Of a DNA stretch of 64,000 nucleotides, positions 34,901 through 45,418 are shown piece after piece. Every line of letters begins with the position of its first letter. Within the stretch, counting starts at the first letter, position 1. The DNA is taken from the NCBI GenBank assembly GCA_949987705.1, contig OX465281.1:164500393-164564392 (forward strand), in the 5' to 3' direction. The notes under the pieces are model-generated. The model was not told the DNA's origin. It searched no databases and saw nothing but the letters and a program-made list of their open reading frames with translations. Made by a program: the position numbers and the translations under genes. This stretch comes from Thereva unica. Taxonomy: Eukaryota > Arthropoda > Insecta > Diptera > Therevidae.

Positions 34901-37240
34901 GTCATCCCAATGCGTGAGCACAAAATAACTACAAAACGCAACATGCTGTCCAACATAGCATCCCTTTATGATCCATTAGGATGGTTATCTCCGGTCATAA
35001 TCGTAGCTAAGATACTGATGCAGACATTATGGATTACTGGCAATACGTGGGATACACAGGTATCCCCTCAAATAGAAAACCCAGTGGTCGACATTCAAAC
35101 AACAGCTAAAGGACCTGGAAACATTACAGATTCCACGATGGATACAATACCCCCCAGGTGCCAATGCACAAATACATGGATTCTGCGATGCATCTACAAA
35201 GGCATACGCTGCCGTATTGTATTTACGAGTCGAACACGAGAACGGAGACATTACATCCACCCTGCTTACAGCCAAAACCAAGATCGCACCAACAAAACGT
35301 ACCACAATACCGCGACTTGAACTAAACGGAGCTGTCATCCTAGCACGACTAATTAAAGGCACGATCGCTGACATGCACCTGCAACACATTGCAACATATG
35401 CCTGGACGGATTCTACCATAGCACTTCAATGGGTTAAGGAGCACCCGTCCAGGTGGAAGACGTATGTAGCGAATCGTGTGGTGGAGATCCAGGAGGTGAT
35501 ACGTTATGATCAGTGGAGACATATTCCGACCAACCAGCAGTGGAGACATATTCCGACAATCCAGCAGATCTGGCATCACGAGGTATACCAGCAGCAAATC
35601 TGGTAAATAATCATTTATGGTGGCATGGACCAAATTGGCTAACAAGCAGCCAAGAAAAATGGCCTAAATTTCGAGACATAAATGAACAAACTGAATTAGA
35701 AGCAAGGAAACCAAAGGTAAAAAGTTTTATCTCTCAACTCGAGAACAATATATTGCTGCGTTATTCGTCAATGACACGACTCACACACATCATTGCATGG
35801 ATACAGAGATTCAAACACAATTGTTTAAATCCAGAATTCAAACGAGCAAATCATATCTCCATCGATGAGTGGCAAGCAGAAAAAACGATTCTACGACTTG
35901 TACAACAATCAAGTTTTCCTGAAGAGTATACCAATTTGTCACAGGCTAAGTCACTAGCAAGAAATAGCCGCTTATTGAAAATGAACCCATTCATGGATAA
36001 CGATAAACTGATACGAGTCGGTGGCAGGCTACAAAAGGATATGATATTATATGATGCAAAGCACCCAATTATTCTACCTTAGGAGCACTTCGTTACACAG
36101 CTAATCGTCGATAGGATACACCTTGGAACAATGCATGGCGGAGTGTCAGTAGTACTAAGCACGAGTAGGCAGAAATATTGGATCCTGAACGCCAGACGAT
36201 GTATCGCTTCTCGTATACACAAATGCGTCACATGTGTTAAGCAAAGAGGAGAAACCCTAACACAGCTAATGGGGCAACTTCCTGCACCTAGAGTAACCAT
36301 TAACAAACCATTTAGCAACGTTGGAATTGATTATGCCGGCCCAATATTGATTAAATCATCAAATATTCGCAATGCAAAACTATTAAAGGCATATATTTGC
36401 ATACTAATTTGTCTTACTACACGAGCCATCCACATTGAATTAGTATCCAATTTATCAACTGGTGCGTTCATTGCAGCATTAAGGAGATTTATAGCCAGGC
36501 GAGGCCTATGTTCCAACATTTACTCCGATTGTGGCTCTAATTTCATAGGAGCAAAGGTCATCATCGATAAGGAAATTAAACAAGCTGTCAAGGAGGCCAC
36601 GTCAGCAGCAGCACAATATTTCATACCACAACAAATTACATGGCATTTCAATCCACCTGCAGCTCCACACTTCGGAGGCAGTTGGGAAGCCGGAGTGCGA
36701 TCCATAAAGCATCATCTTCGTAGAACAGTAGGCAGGTCGACCTACACCTTTGAAGAATATTCAACAATACTTACCCAAATCGAAGCATGTCTTAACTCTC
36801 GCCCACTATGTCAAGTTAGAAATGATCCTGATGACACATTCATACTTACCCCAGGACATTTTCTGATTGGACAGGCTCTTAATGCTATACCTGAAACAAA
36901 TAAGGCCGACAACATGTTGCTTCCAGTCCGATGGAAACACATTCAACATACAGTCAAGGCATTCTGGGACACATGGTCCAAGGATTACCTGAACCAACTG
37001 CAGCAAAGACAAAAATGGAAACAGGAACAACACAACATTCAGGTCGGAGACGTCGTACTCATTAAACACGAAAACCTGCCACCAACTAAGTGGCCACTAG
37101 GCATCATCGATAGAACCTTTCCTGGATCGGATGGCTTAACCCGAGTAGTACAAGTACGAACGAGCAACAGCACATTTCAGCGACCAATAGCCAAGATCTG
37201 TCGACTACCAATAGATCAATCCAGCATCCAGGATAAGTAG
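31976..37240 (+). pseudogene. gag-pol: BEL-1 gag-pol, broken by frameshifts and a stop
   Basis: Starts at ATG 31976. Gag with the BEL DUF1759-like region; zinc cysteine clusters around 33006-33190 (CPACQQKH, CTKC, CHKC); protease DPGSE at about 33443-33457; the GWILVGP block after it; RT with YVDD near 34652-34664; RNase H near 35160-35500; integrase with HTH/zinc region and catalytic Asp, Asp, Glu in DYAGP (about 36330), SDCGSNF (about 36527) and GSWEAGVRS (about 36682). Damage: frame change near 35150-35170, a tandem duplication with 27-bp spacing at 35513-35560 that shifts frame again, and a TAG at 36080-36082. The rest is open. This copy cannot make a full Pol, although its LTRs look young. 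Confidence 0.92.
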
Positions 37241-37369
37241 CAGCTAGATGAAGGGACAACCTTCACCAAGTGTCGTCATGTTGTCCAGTGCCTGGTGTCG
37301 TTTCTAAATGTTCATTGTGTTGTATACCCTCCTCTAATCCAAATCCTCCATTTCATAAACTCATTGCAG

Positions 37370-38230
37370 ATGTCCGAATTAGACTATACAGAGGAAGATC
37401 TCGCCGCAGCCGAAGACCACTGGCTATATGGACCAACCGGTCGTATGGGGAGTCCTTTTCTGGAGCTCGATTGCGATTTCGCTGCAGAACTCGCAGAACT
37501 GTCAGCAGCTCTTGATGGTCCATCAAAACCAGCCCAAACAACCCCAAAGCATCCGAAGCCAGCGAGTCCACCGAAACCAGCAGCACCTCCAAGGTCTACG
37601 GTACGAGAAGTCACATTAAGGCCCTGGACTAGCTCTCCAGCTCGACCCGTTCTCAGGAGGAACTTCGAGGCAATGCCGTGTGGGCCAGAATTCCGAGTCC
37701 GGACACGGCCACAGAAGCCCCCCACAACAAAACCCGTCTCCAGCAGCCAGCAAGGTAACTCAGCCAAAGTAGAACATCCCAGGGCAAAGGAACCACAGCA
37801 GAAGCGGAAGCTAAATGATCCAGAAACTCAGGCAATTGCTATAATTGATTTAACCGGACCAGATGCACCCCCTCCCAAACAACAGGCAACCCGGGACATA
37901 CGAGGACAAAAGACGAGCACCACCCCAACCATACCACCAGACTCATCACGTAATCCAACGTCCCTACATGTCCGACCAACAAGGGTATCATCGGTAACGT
38001 CTGCAGGTACAGGCAACATCAAAATAAGCGTACAGGGTCCCACTATTATAAATGGACGACAAGTGCACAACTTGGCCCTGTTAAGACCAACGACAAATGT
38101 GAAAGAGTTGGAAGCACGTATCAATAATAGCTTCCAACGCTTCATTACGAAAGAAGGCGAAGATCTATACATCCCAAAGCATGTGCTACAAAGATTAAAC
38201 TTCGCACAAATACAAAAAAGAAGGAACTGA
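37370..38230 (+). CDS. BEL-1 extra 3' ORF, Pro-rich protein with SUMO-interaction-like motif
   Basis: 286 residues from ATG 37370; an in-frame GTG at 37295 lies upstream. It occupies the env position between integrase and 3' LTR but has no signal peptide, membrane segment or cysteine pattern, so it is not an envelope. Features: acidic N-terminus (SELDYTEEDL), Pro/Lys/Ser-rich low-complexity middle, IIDLTGPD at about residues 185-192 resembling the VIDLT type of SUMO-interacting motif, and a conserved-looking C-terminal region with KELEARINNSFQRF. No stop or frameshift despite the damaged pol next to it. TTGCAG just before the ATG looks like a splice acceptor and could pair with the donor-like site in the LTR leader. 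Function unknown. Confidence 0.7.
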   Translation: MSELDYTEEDLAAAEDHWLYGPTGRMGSPFLELDCDFAAELAELSAALDGPSKPAQTTPKHPKPASPPKPAAPPRSTVREVTLRPWTSSPARPVLRRNFEAMPCGPEFRVRTRPQKPPTTKPVSSSQQGNSAKVEHPRAKEPQQKRKLNDPETQAIAIIDLTGPDAPPPKQQATRDIRGQKTSTTPTIPPDSSRNPTSLHVRPTRVSSVTSAGTGNIKISVQGPTIINGRQVHNLALLRPTTNVKELEARINNSFQRFITKEGEDLYIPKHVLQRLNFAQIQKRRN

Positions 38231-38356
38231 CAGTCAACCTACCAGACAAGTACCAAGTACGGCTGCAGGTCAAAGCCGATGGTACAGTCATCTTTCATCA
38301 CCATCATAAAAGAGGGATTGGACGACAAAGCGGCTTCTTGAACGCAAGCGTTCAAC

Positions 38357-38367
38357 GAGGGGGAGAA
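38357..38367 (+). promoter_or_regulatory. BEL-1 polypurine tract
   Basis: GAGGGGGAGAA directly before the 3' LTR, the usual primer for plus-strand DNA synthesis. Confidence 0.8.
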
Positions 38368-40131
38368 TGTTTAGCCCCAGCGCAGTAAATAGGGCTAAAC
38401 ACATTAAATTTAAATTTTTTACAAAAAAAAAAGAAAACTCACAAAATTTTCATTTTAAAATTTATTTCATTTTCCTTTTTATTTTATTCTATTTTAATTT
38501 GTTTTTTGAATATTTAATGTAAACCTAAAAAGAAAAAAATGAATTAATAAAAGTAATTTGTCAAAAATCTGATACATATACTTACCTGAATATAATACCT
38601 AAAAAAGAAACAAATAAAATTAGAATAATGAATTAAACAAAATAAATTAAATAGTAACATAAAAACCAATTTTCAACATTACAAAAACAACAAACACGAA
38701 TTCATATATGCACAACAACAACAATACATGAAGAATGAAAATAACAACAACAACAAGGAAAAACACATAATTAAATTGAAAACCAACATAAAATCATCAC
38801 AGATAACATAAAATCAACCGATAACATATAAATTAGTACATTTCAATAGTTTTAAACACAAAACAACAAGTAATTTTAATGCAGAAATTACAAAGCCGAG
38901 GAAATAGGTTATGTATATAAACAAACCCAATTTCCTTCGGCTTCAACACAATCAACTAATTAAGACATTGAAAAACACTGCACAGACACTAGTTGTACAT
39001 AAAACACTTAGAATTTACCTGATAAAAGTTAATCAACCAGGTAAAAACACTTAAAACGATCGCGGCGCGCGCACCGAAACTTTGCCAGCGAATTAAACGT
39101 CAAACTTCATGTTGACGCATGAAAAAACTTCGCCGTATTATGTCATTTTTTACGACGAATTCAATGGAACTGCCATAAAAAACGATAGAAGTCTATTTTA
39201 AAAGATATTGTAAAAAAGATAGTTTTTACATAAGTCGAATAAGAGGGAAAGAGAGGCTAATTATGTAAAAATAGAGCGAGATACAAAATAATTATGTAAA
39301 CATGGATGGCGGAAGTTGTAAAAATATGAATTATAGGCATTTTCGAAATTAATAAAAATATTAGAAAAAGAAAAATATAAAATTAAGTATAACATGAAAA
39401 ATGCTGAAAATAATTTTAAAAATTTAACGATAATAATTAGTTCAAGGAATATTTTTGGTATAAGGACATACGAAAATTTTTGGACTTTGGTAATGCAGTT
39501 CGCCTAAGTACCACTTTCTAGGATATATAAAGCGGGTACCAACAAGGACTCAGCCTCTTTCGTCGATTGAGTTTTTCAGTGCAACCACAATTTATATGCC
39601 ATAAGGTGAAGAAATTGTATATGCTGAAAGCAGTCAAGTATTAAAATAGCACAATCAGTTAGAAATAAAACTAAAACCCAAAAAAAATCAAACATTGTGA
39701 GTATTCTCATGCATGCCAGAACAACTGGTGAATTTTGAGAAGTAAATGCATGTTTGATTAAGGTAAAGGAAAAGGGTGTTGGAAATTGGTTTGAATAAAG
39801 CACAACTAAAATTATTAAAAATAATAATATTTTACTACATGGTACTACACAGCAGATTGTGAAAGTTCTTCCACATATGCCATATTGGTGAAAGTGGAAA
39901 GACATATGCAAAGTGTTGTGATACCACTTTAAAAACCAAAAAAAAGTACTAATTGATTTTTGTTACATCTAAGAACAAATTTAATGAATAAAGATTTTAT
40001 TTTTTTTAAACTAAATCAAAGCTGTTCTCATTTCTAAGTCAACCTAGAATATTAATTGCACGATCATTATTATCATATCATAACCAGTCAAGGTGATCTA
40101 CATTTCACTGGGCACAACTGGTAGGTTTAAT
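38368..40131 (+). repeat. BEL-1 3' LTR
   Basis: About 99% identical to the 5' LTR. Differences are single bases and A-run lengths (for example near 38441, 38888 and 39360). TATATAAAG lies at 39524-39532. Confidence 0.92.
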
Positions 40132-40420
40132 TGTAGCTTCTCCATATCTAGCGCCTTTTGGGTTAGGCTATCCAGTGTGCTCCCCCAGGGTTAGGTCGTA
40201 GTACCCTGTTAAGGCCTTTAATATTTCAATGAGGGAGTAATTTCTTAGGAAATCTTTGGGAAGCCCTGGCATGTTCTGCACAATGGGACGGTGCAAGGGT
40301 TTGGTTTTTAAGTTGAAGTTTCTTTGGTAACTTCAGACGGCCTTTTTGTCAAACGGCTTCTTTTTTTTATTAGGTACATTTGGTTTACCTAAAGTTATTA
40401 AAATTCCCATCTTTAGGTTT
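40132..40420 (-). pseudogene. Gypsy protease-region remnant
   Basis: Read leftwards, a frame with one stop encodes a block similar to the Gypsy-3 protease flap/linker: SYQRNFNL, then a variant of the NTPEIPNDGLL region (NMPGLPKDFL). It is homologous to, not continuous with, the remnant at the other side of BEL-1. Very short and decayed. Confidence 0.5.
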
Positions 40421-40670
40421 GATTTGTTTTAAAAATTGTAACCGAAAGATCTTGAGGGTTTATTTAATTGCAAAAGAGAAATATATGAAGATAGGGCTGA
40501 TTTTTAAGTGAAATCGATGGCATCACTTTCATCTCGCTAAACGAGGAGATTGAGCCAAATTATGGTAAAAGTTAGATTTCTAAGTTTTACATAGGCTACT
40601 TTTTTTGGAGAAAAAAGGGATGAAGGGGGTGAAATGGGGTTCAATAAGTTGTAAGGGGATTTTTTTTCTG

Positions 40671-42302
40671 GGGGTGAAATGGGGTTTACCCAAACCGCTG
40701 GAGCTATAGGGCTGAAATTTTGACAGCGCATCCACTAAAATACGATTTTTCGAAATTCATCCCCTAAGGGGGTGAATTGGGGTTTTTCCAAACCGCTAAA
40801 GCTATAGGGCTGAAATTTTGACAGTGCATCCCTATAATGGCGTGGAAATCCACTATTAAAGCGATTCTTCGAAATTCATCCTCTAAGGGGGGGAAATGGG
40901 GTTCACCTAATCCGCTGGAGCTATAGGGCTGAAATTTTGACAGTGCATCCGTAGCGATTTTTCGAAATTCATCCCCTAAGGGGGTGAAATAGGGTCAACA
41001 CAAAACCGCTGCAGCTATAAGGCTGAAATTTTGACAGTGCATCGCTATAACGATGTGGACATCCACTAAAAAGCGATATTTCGAAATTGATCCCCTAAGG
41101 GGGTGAAATGGGGTTTACCCAAACCGCTGGAGCTATAGGGCTGAAATTTTGACAGTGCATCCCTTTAATGACGTGCAAATCCACTATTAAAGCGATTTTT
41201 CGAAATTCTTCTCCTAAAGTGGGGTTTACCTAAACCGCTGGAGCTATAGGGCTGAAATTTTGACAGCGCATCCCTATAATGGCGTGGGCATCCACGATTA
41301 AAGCGATTTTTCGAAATTCATCCCCTAAGGGGGTGAATTGGGGTTTTTCCAAACCGCTAAAGCTACAGGGCTGAAATTTCGACAATGCATCCCTATAATG
41401 ACGTGGAAATCCACTATTAAAGCGATTTTTCGAAATTCTTCCCCTAAAGGATGGAAATGGGGTTTACCTAAACCGCTGGAGCTATAGGGCTGAAATTTTG
41501 ACAGTGAATCCCTATAATGATTTGGACATCCACTAAAAAGCGATTTTTTTAAATTCATCCGCTAAGGGGGTGAAATGGGGTTTACCCAAGCCGCTGGAGC
41601 TATAGGGCTGAAATTTTGACAGTGCATCCCTTTAATGACGTGCAAATCTATTATTAAAGCGATTTTTCGAAATTCTTCCCCTAAGGAGGAAATGTGGTTT
41701 ACGTGGAAATCCACTATTAAAGCGATTTTTCGGAATTTATCCCCTAAGGGGGGAAATTGGGTTTTCCTAAACCGCTGGAGCTATAGGGCCGAAATTTTGA
41801 CAGTGCATCCCTATATTGATGTGGACATCCACTAAAAAGCGATTTTTCGAAATTCATCCCCTAAGGGGGTGAAATGGGGTTTACCCAAACCGCTGGAGCT
41901 ATAGGGCTTAAATTTTGACAGTTCATCCCTTTAATGACGTGCAAATCCACTATTAAAGCGATTTTTCGAAATTCTTCCCCTAAGGGGGGAAATGGGGTTT
42001 ACCCAAACCGCTAGAGCTATAGGGCTGAAATTTTGACAGTGCATCCTTATAATGATGTGGACATCCACTAAAAAGCGATTTTTCGAAATTCATCCCCTAA
42101 TTGGGTGAAATGGGGTTTACCCAAACCACTGGAGCTATAAGGCTGACATTTTGACAGTGCATCCCTTTATTGACGTGGACATCCACTAAAATACGATTTT
42201 TCGAAATTCATACCCTAAGGGGATGAAATGGGGTTTTTCCAAACCGCTAAAGCTATAGGGCTGAAATTTTGACAGTGCATCCCTATAATGGCGTGGACAT
42301 CC
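40671..42302. repeat. Satellite-like array, unit about 95-125 bp, about 14 copies
   Basis: Each unit carries CCGCTGGAGCTATAGGGCTG, AAATTTTGACAGTGCATCC, a CACTATTAAAGCGATTTTTCG block and CCCCTAAGGGGGTGAAATGGGG. Units vary by internal deletions (for example, 97 bp near 40740-40840). The CCCCTAAGGGG block is self-complementary. No coding potential. Similar short tandem families are common in insect genomes, but I cannot name this one. Confidence 0.9.
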
Positions 42303-42479
42303 TTACTAATATTATAAACTAGCAAAAAACCCGCGTGCGTTGCAACGCCTTTAAATAAAAAAAGACTATGTGTGCACAGTCCACGGTAGGAAAAAAGTAT
42401 AAAGAGGTAAAACAACAAGTCTTCAAAAATTTGTTTTGAATAGGTACCTATTAAAATCCTTTTTTTTTAAATTTGATGT
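42303..42479. other. Junction sequence with LINE/SINE-tail-like motif
   Basis: TTACTAATATTATAAA at about 42303-42318 resembles the 3' tails of RTE-type LINEs and their SINEs in insects. CCCGCGTGCGTTGCAACGCC follows. It is probably a short relic between the satellite and the LINE. Confidence 0.4.
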
Positions 42480-43437
42480 TAAGATTGGGTCCAAAGGGCC
42501 CACTCGCCCCACTTTTAGCCAGGTGGTAAGCAGTGTCAAGCTTGGCCTAATCTCGACTGACATGGTCAACTGCCCCCTGACACCTGAGCAAATGGCACAG
42601 TTGCAGGAAGCGATCATCGACGTCGCAATTGAAAAAGCGGGCGGCGAAGTTAAGCCGTCTTTCGAGAGGAGCTTCCCGAGAAGAGGCTGGCTTATGTTAG
42701 TCTGCTCAAACCCTGAAACAGCGGAATGGGTGAGGAGTAACATCTCCTTCATCAAGAGCAAGAGTGCTCTTGATATCACTCTGGTGGAAGAGGGTAACTT
42801 CCCTCAGACTCACGTCATTCGTGGCTATTTCCCCCAGAGTGCTAACCGAAGCAACGAGAAAGTGCTGGCTACTATTGCCGCACAAAACTCGGTTCCCGCT
42901 GACATGTGGAAAGTGGTCCAGAGGCGGGTAAATGACAACACCCTTCACTTGGTCAAGGTAGTGGACACCGCCTCCATGGCTAAGTTAATTAGTCTGAAGG
43001 GGAAAATCGCCTATCGATTCTCCCAGATCAGACTAATTCTCAAGGATAAAGATCCTGCAAAGAAGCAGTCGCAAGGGCAGGGCTCGTCGTGTGACACTCA
43101 GACAACAGGGTCTGAAATGGCGCCTCCCGATGCTTCTGTTGTCACCGAGGACAGCAATGCCGCTACTTTGGCCATAGGGTCATCTGACGGCGGAGCTGCG
43201 TTCACTGTGACTCCGGGACCGTCAGGCGTTGTTCCAATCCCGGCCCCCGCATCTGTAGCATGCGCCAGGGAGCCTGCATCGGAGCTAACTGCGGAGCGGA
43301 AAAAGAACACGCCTGCCAAACCTGGAGTCGGAGCACGGGGCAAATCTGTACCCCCCAAGGGCAAAGACGGTAGGACAAAGGGTCCTAGACAAGCCAAGAA
43401 GACCGGGCTTGTCAAACGCTCCTTGGGAAAAAAATGA
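42480..43437 (+). CDS. LINE ORF1 protein, DUF4780-like (5'-truncated)
   Basis: About 318 residues. The N-terminus runs into flanking DNA and the first possible start (TTG 42436) is outside the likely element, so the LINE is probably 5'-truncated. The central region has RRGWLMLVC, a VIRGYFPQS block and DMWKVVQRRV, the layout of DUF4780 in insect LOA/R1-group LINE ORF1 proteins. The C-terminal third is low-complexity and very basic at the end (GKSVPPKGKDGR, KRSLGKK), suiting RNA binding. Its TGA stop overlaps the ORF2 ATG as ATGA. Confidence 0.75.
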
Positions 43438-44283
43438 GCGCCATAAGGGCACTCCAAGTAAACTTGCACCATGCGAAAGGGGCATCCTCCACCCTGTGCA
43501 AGACTTTTGCGGAGAGGCACCTTACCCTTGCTCTTATTCAAGAGCCCTGGGTAACCGATGGCAAATTCAGAGGACTTACCACCGGCTCAAGTAAACTAGT
43601 ATATGATCGGAGATGTGGGGCGCCTCGCGCTGCCCTCCTAATTGACAATCGTGTCACTTATCTCTCCATTACTAACTTTATTTCTAGAGATCTAGTGGCG
43701 ATCTCGGTTGCGGTTCCCACCGCCAACGGATTCCAAGAAATCGTTCTTGCGTCCGCTTACTTTCCGGGGGATGTAGCAGTAGTGCCACCCCAGGAGGTTC
43801 AAGATCTCATTGAGTTCTGTCGCAAGACGAACCGGCAATTCGTCATCGGCTGTGATGCAAATGCTCACCACACCATCTGGGTTAGTACCGATGTAAACCA
43901 AAGGGGTGAGTGTCTTCTAGAATTTCTCGTTACGAATAACATAGATATTGCAAATAGAGGATGCAAACCCACTTTTATCACTGCTAGTAGAAAGGAGGTG
44001 CTGGACCTTACCTTCACCAGCAGGCTTTTATCCGACAGGATTGAAAACTGGCGTGTTCTGGACGAGGCCTCACTGTCGGATCATCTGCACATTAGATTTG
44101 ACATTGTGGGCCTTCCACATATCCGCGCCTCTTCTTTGGTTCCTAAGAAAACCAACTGGTCTAAGTTTCAGGGGCTTGTGGCCTCGAAATCAGATCAGCT
44201 TGCGGCTTCTATCAGCTCAGTGTATGAACTGGAGAATGCGGCCACGCAGCTTACTGACGTGCTGATCTCTTCCTACCATGACA
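43434..44283 (+). CDS. LINE ORF2 endonuclease domain (LOA/R1-like), truncated
   Basis: Starts at ATG 43434 inside the ORF1 stop (ATGA overlap). AP-endonuclease-like nuclease that nicks target DNA for target-primed reverse transcription. Visible motifs: LQVNLHH, LALIQEPW (catalytic Glu), SAYFPGD, GCDANAHH, RGECLLEF, PTFI, VLDLT and SDHLHIRFDI (catalytic Asp-His). The endonuclease looks intact. About 283 residues in, the sequence switches abruptly to an RT region of another type, so the RT of this LINE is missing. Confidence 0.85.
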
Positions 44284-45418
44284 GGAAAAAGGCCATAGTG
44301 ATCCCTTTACCGAAAAAATCTTCTCCTGCAGATATCCCAGATTTCCGTCCCATTAGCATTCTTTCTTTCCTTGCAAAAGCCTTTGAGAAAATTCTTTACA
44401 TCCAAGTCCTGTGCTACCTTGAATCTATAGCTTTATTTCGAAATATCAATCTGGTTTCCGTAAAAATCATAGTTGTGAAACCGCTATACTAAAGGTAACA
44501 ACTGACATTCGTTCTGCGCTTGATAAAGGCGACGTTGCAATATTAGTGCTTCTTGATTTCTCGAAAGCCTTTGACTCGGTGGTGCATGCGATATTACTTT
44601 CCAAACTAAGTCAGCGCCAGCATTTCTCTTCGTCTGCTACACGGCTTTTCTTCTCTTTGCTATCTAACCGTTTTCAGTGTGTACGTCATAATAATGTTAT
44701 CTCCTCTTTTCTACAGGTGCCTTCTGGTGTTCCTCAAGGTTCAATTCTTGGTACCCTACTATTTTCATTGTATATCAATGACTTACCTTTTACTATCGGC
44801 CACTGTTCCTTTCATCTATATGCTGATAATCTCCAACTGTATACCTCTTGCCCTTCTTGCCAAATTGATTCTTGTATTTCTGACCTGAATAGCACTCTCT
44901 CTCGAATAAATGAGTGGAGTGCCTTCAACTACCTTAAATTAAACCCTAAAAAATCACAAGTACTTGTGCTTAGTCGTCTTTCTACACTGCCCGACAGAAT
45001 GCCACTCATTTGTCTGGGTAACATTCCTCTTCCCATTGTTGATCGGGTCCATAATCTTGGCATTGCTATTAATGCTAAACTGACCTGCTGTGATCAAGTC
45101 TCAATAATGCTCTCCAAGATTTATGGGACTTTACGCAAGCTCCGGCTTCATGGCAGTCTCCTATCACCCACTATACGTTCAAAGCTTGTAAAATCTCTCA
45201 TTCTTCCGCATTTCCTCTATGGCTCTCTAGTTTACATTGTGTATGATTCGTCCTGCCGTGAAAGACTTAATGTTGCATTCAATGATTGCTTACGCTTTAT
45301 CTTCCACCTGAGAAGGTCAAATCATATATCATCTGTTCGGAATTCACTAATAGGCTGTGACCTCTTTTGTTTTATCGATATTATGGCGCTAGCTCTTCTA
45401 CATAAAGTATTTTATGCT
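44284..45418 (+). pseudogene. Reverse transcriptase remnant of a second LINE family (CR1/Kiri-like)
   Basis: Begins at KAIVIPLPKKSS without its own endonuclease. Carries DFRPISIL, FRKNHSC (another phase), LLDFSKAFDSV, GVPQGSILG and FHLYADN, where the active-site second Asp is Asn. A frameshift near 44455-44500 separates the first 60 residues from the rest. The RT type (FSKAFDSV, YINDLP) differs from what an LOA-type endonuclease normally carries, so a 5'-truncated LINE probably inserted into the first one. It is cut on the right by the RTE tail at about 45419. Confidence 0.75.

Larger units (their letters stand above)
30082..40131 (+). mobile_element. BEL-1: BEL/Pao LTR retrotransposon with extra 3' ORF
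   Basis: LTRs 30082-31848 and 38368-40131 (about 1.77 kb, roughly 99% identical) enclose a primer-binding site, one gag-pol frame (31976-37240, now broken), a separate 3' ORF (37370-38230) and a polypurine tract. Domain content and the DPGSE protease and YVDD RT motifs are those of BEL/Pao elements. No target duplication can be matched: the left flank ends ACGGT and the right flank starts TGTAG. Each flank is a different gypsy protease remnant, which suggests recombination after insertion. Confidence 0.93.

Noticed and set aside
37370..38230. Envelope gene in BEL-1
   Set aside because: No signal peptide, membrane segment, cysteine pattern or fusion-like region; composition is hydrophilic and proline-rich.
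40671..42302. CRISPR-like array of about 100-bp units
   Set aside because: Whole units are homologous including the spacers; it is a satellite-like tandem repeat.
42423..43541. Minus-strand frames opposite the LINE ORF1
   Set aside because: Shadows of the GC-rich ORF1 coding sequence, without motifs.
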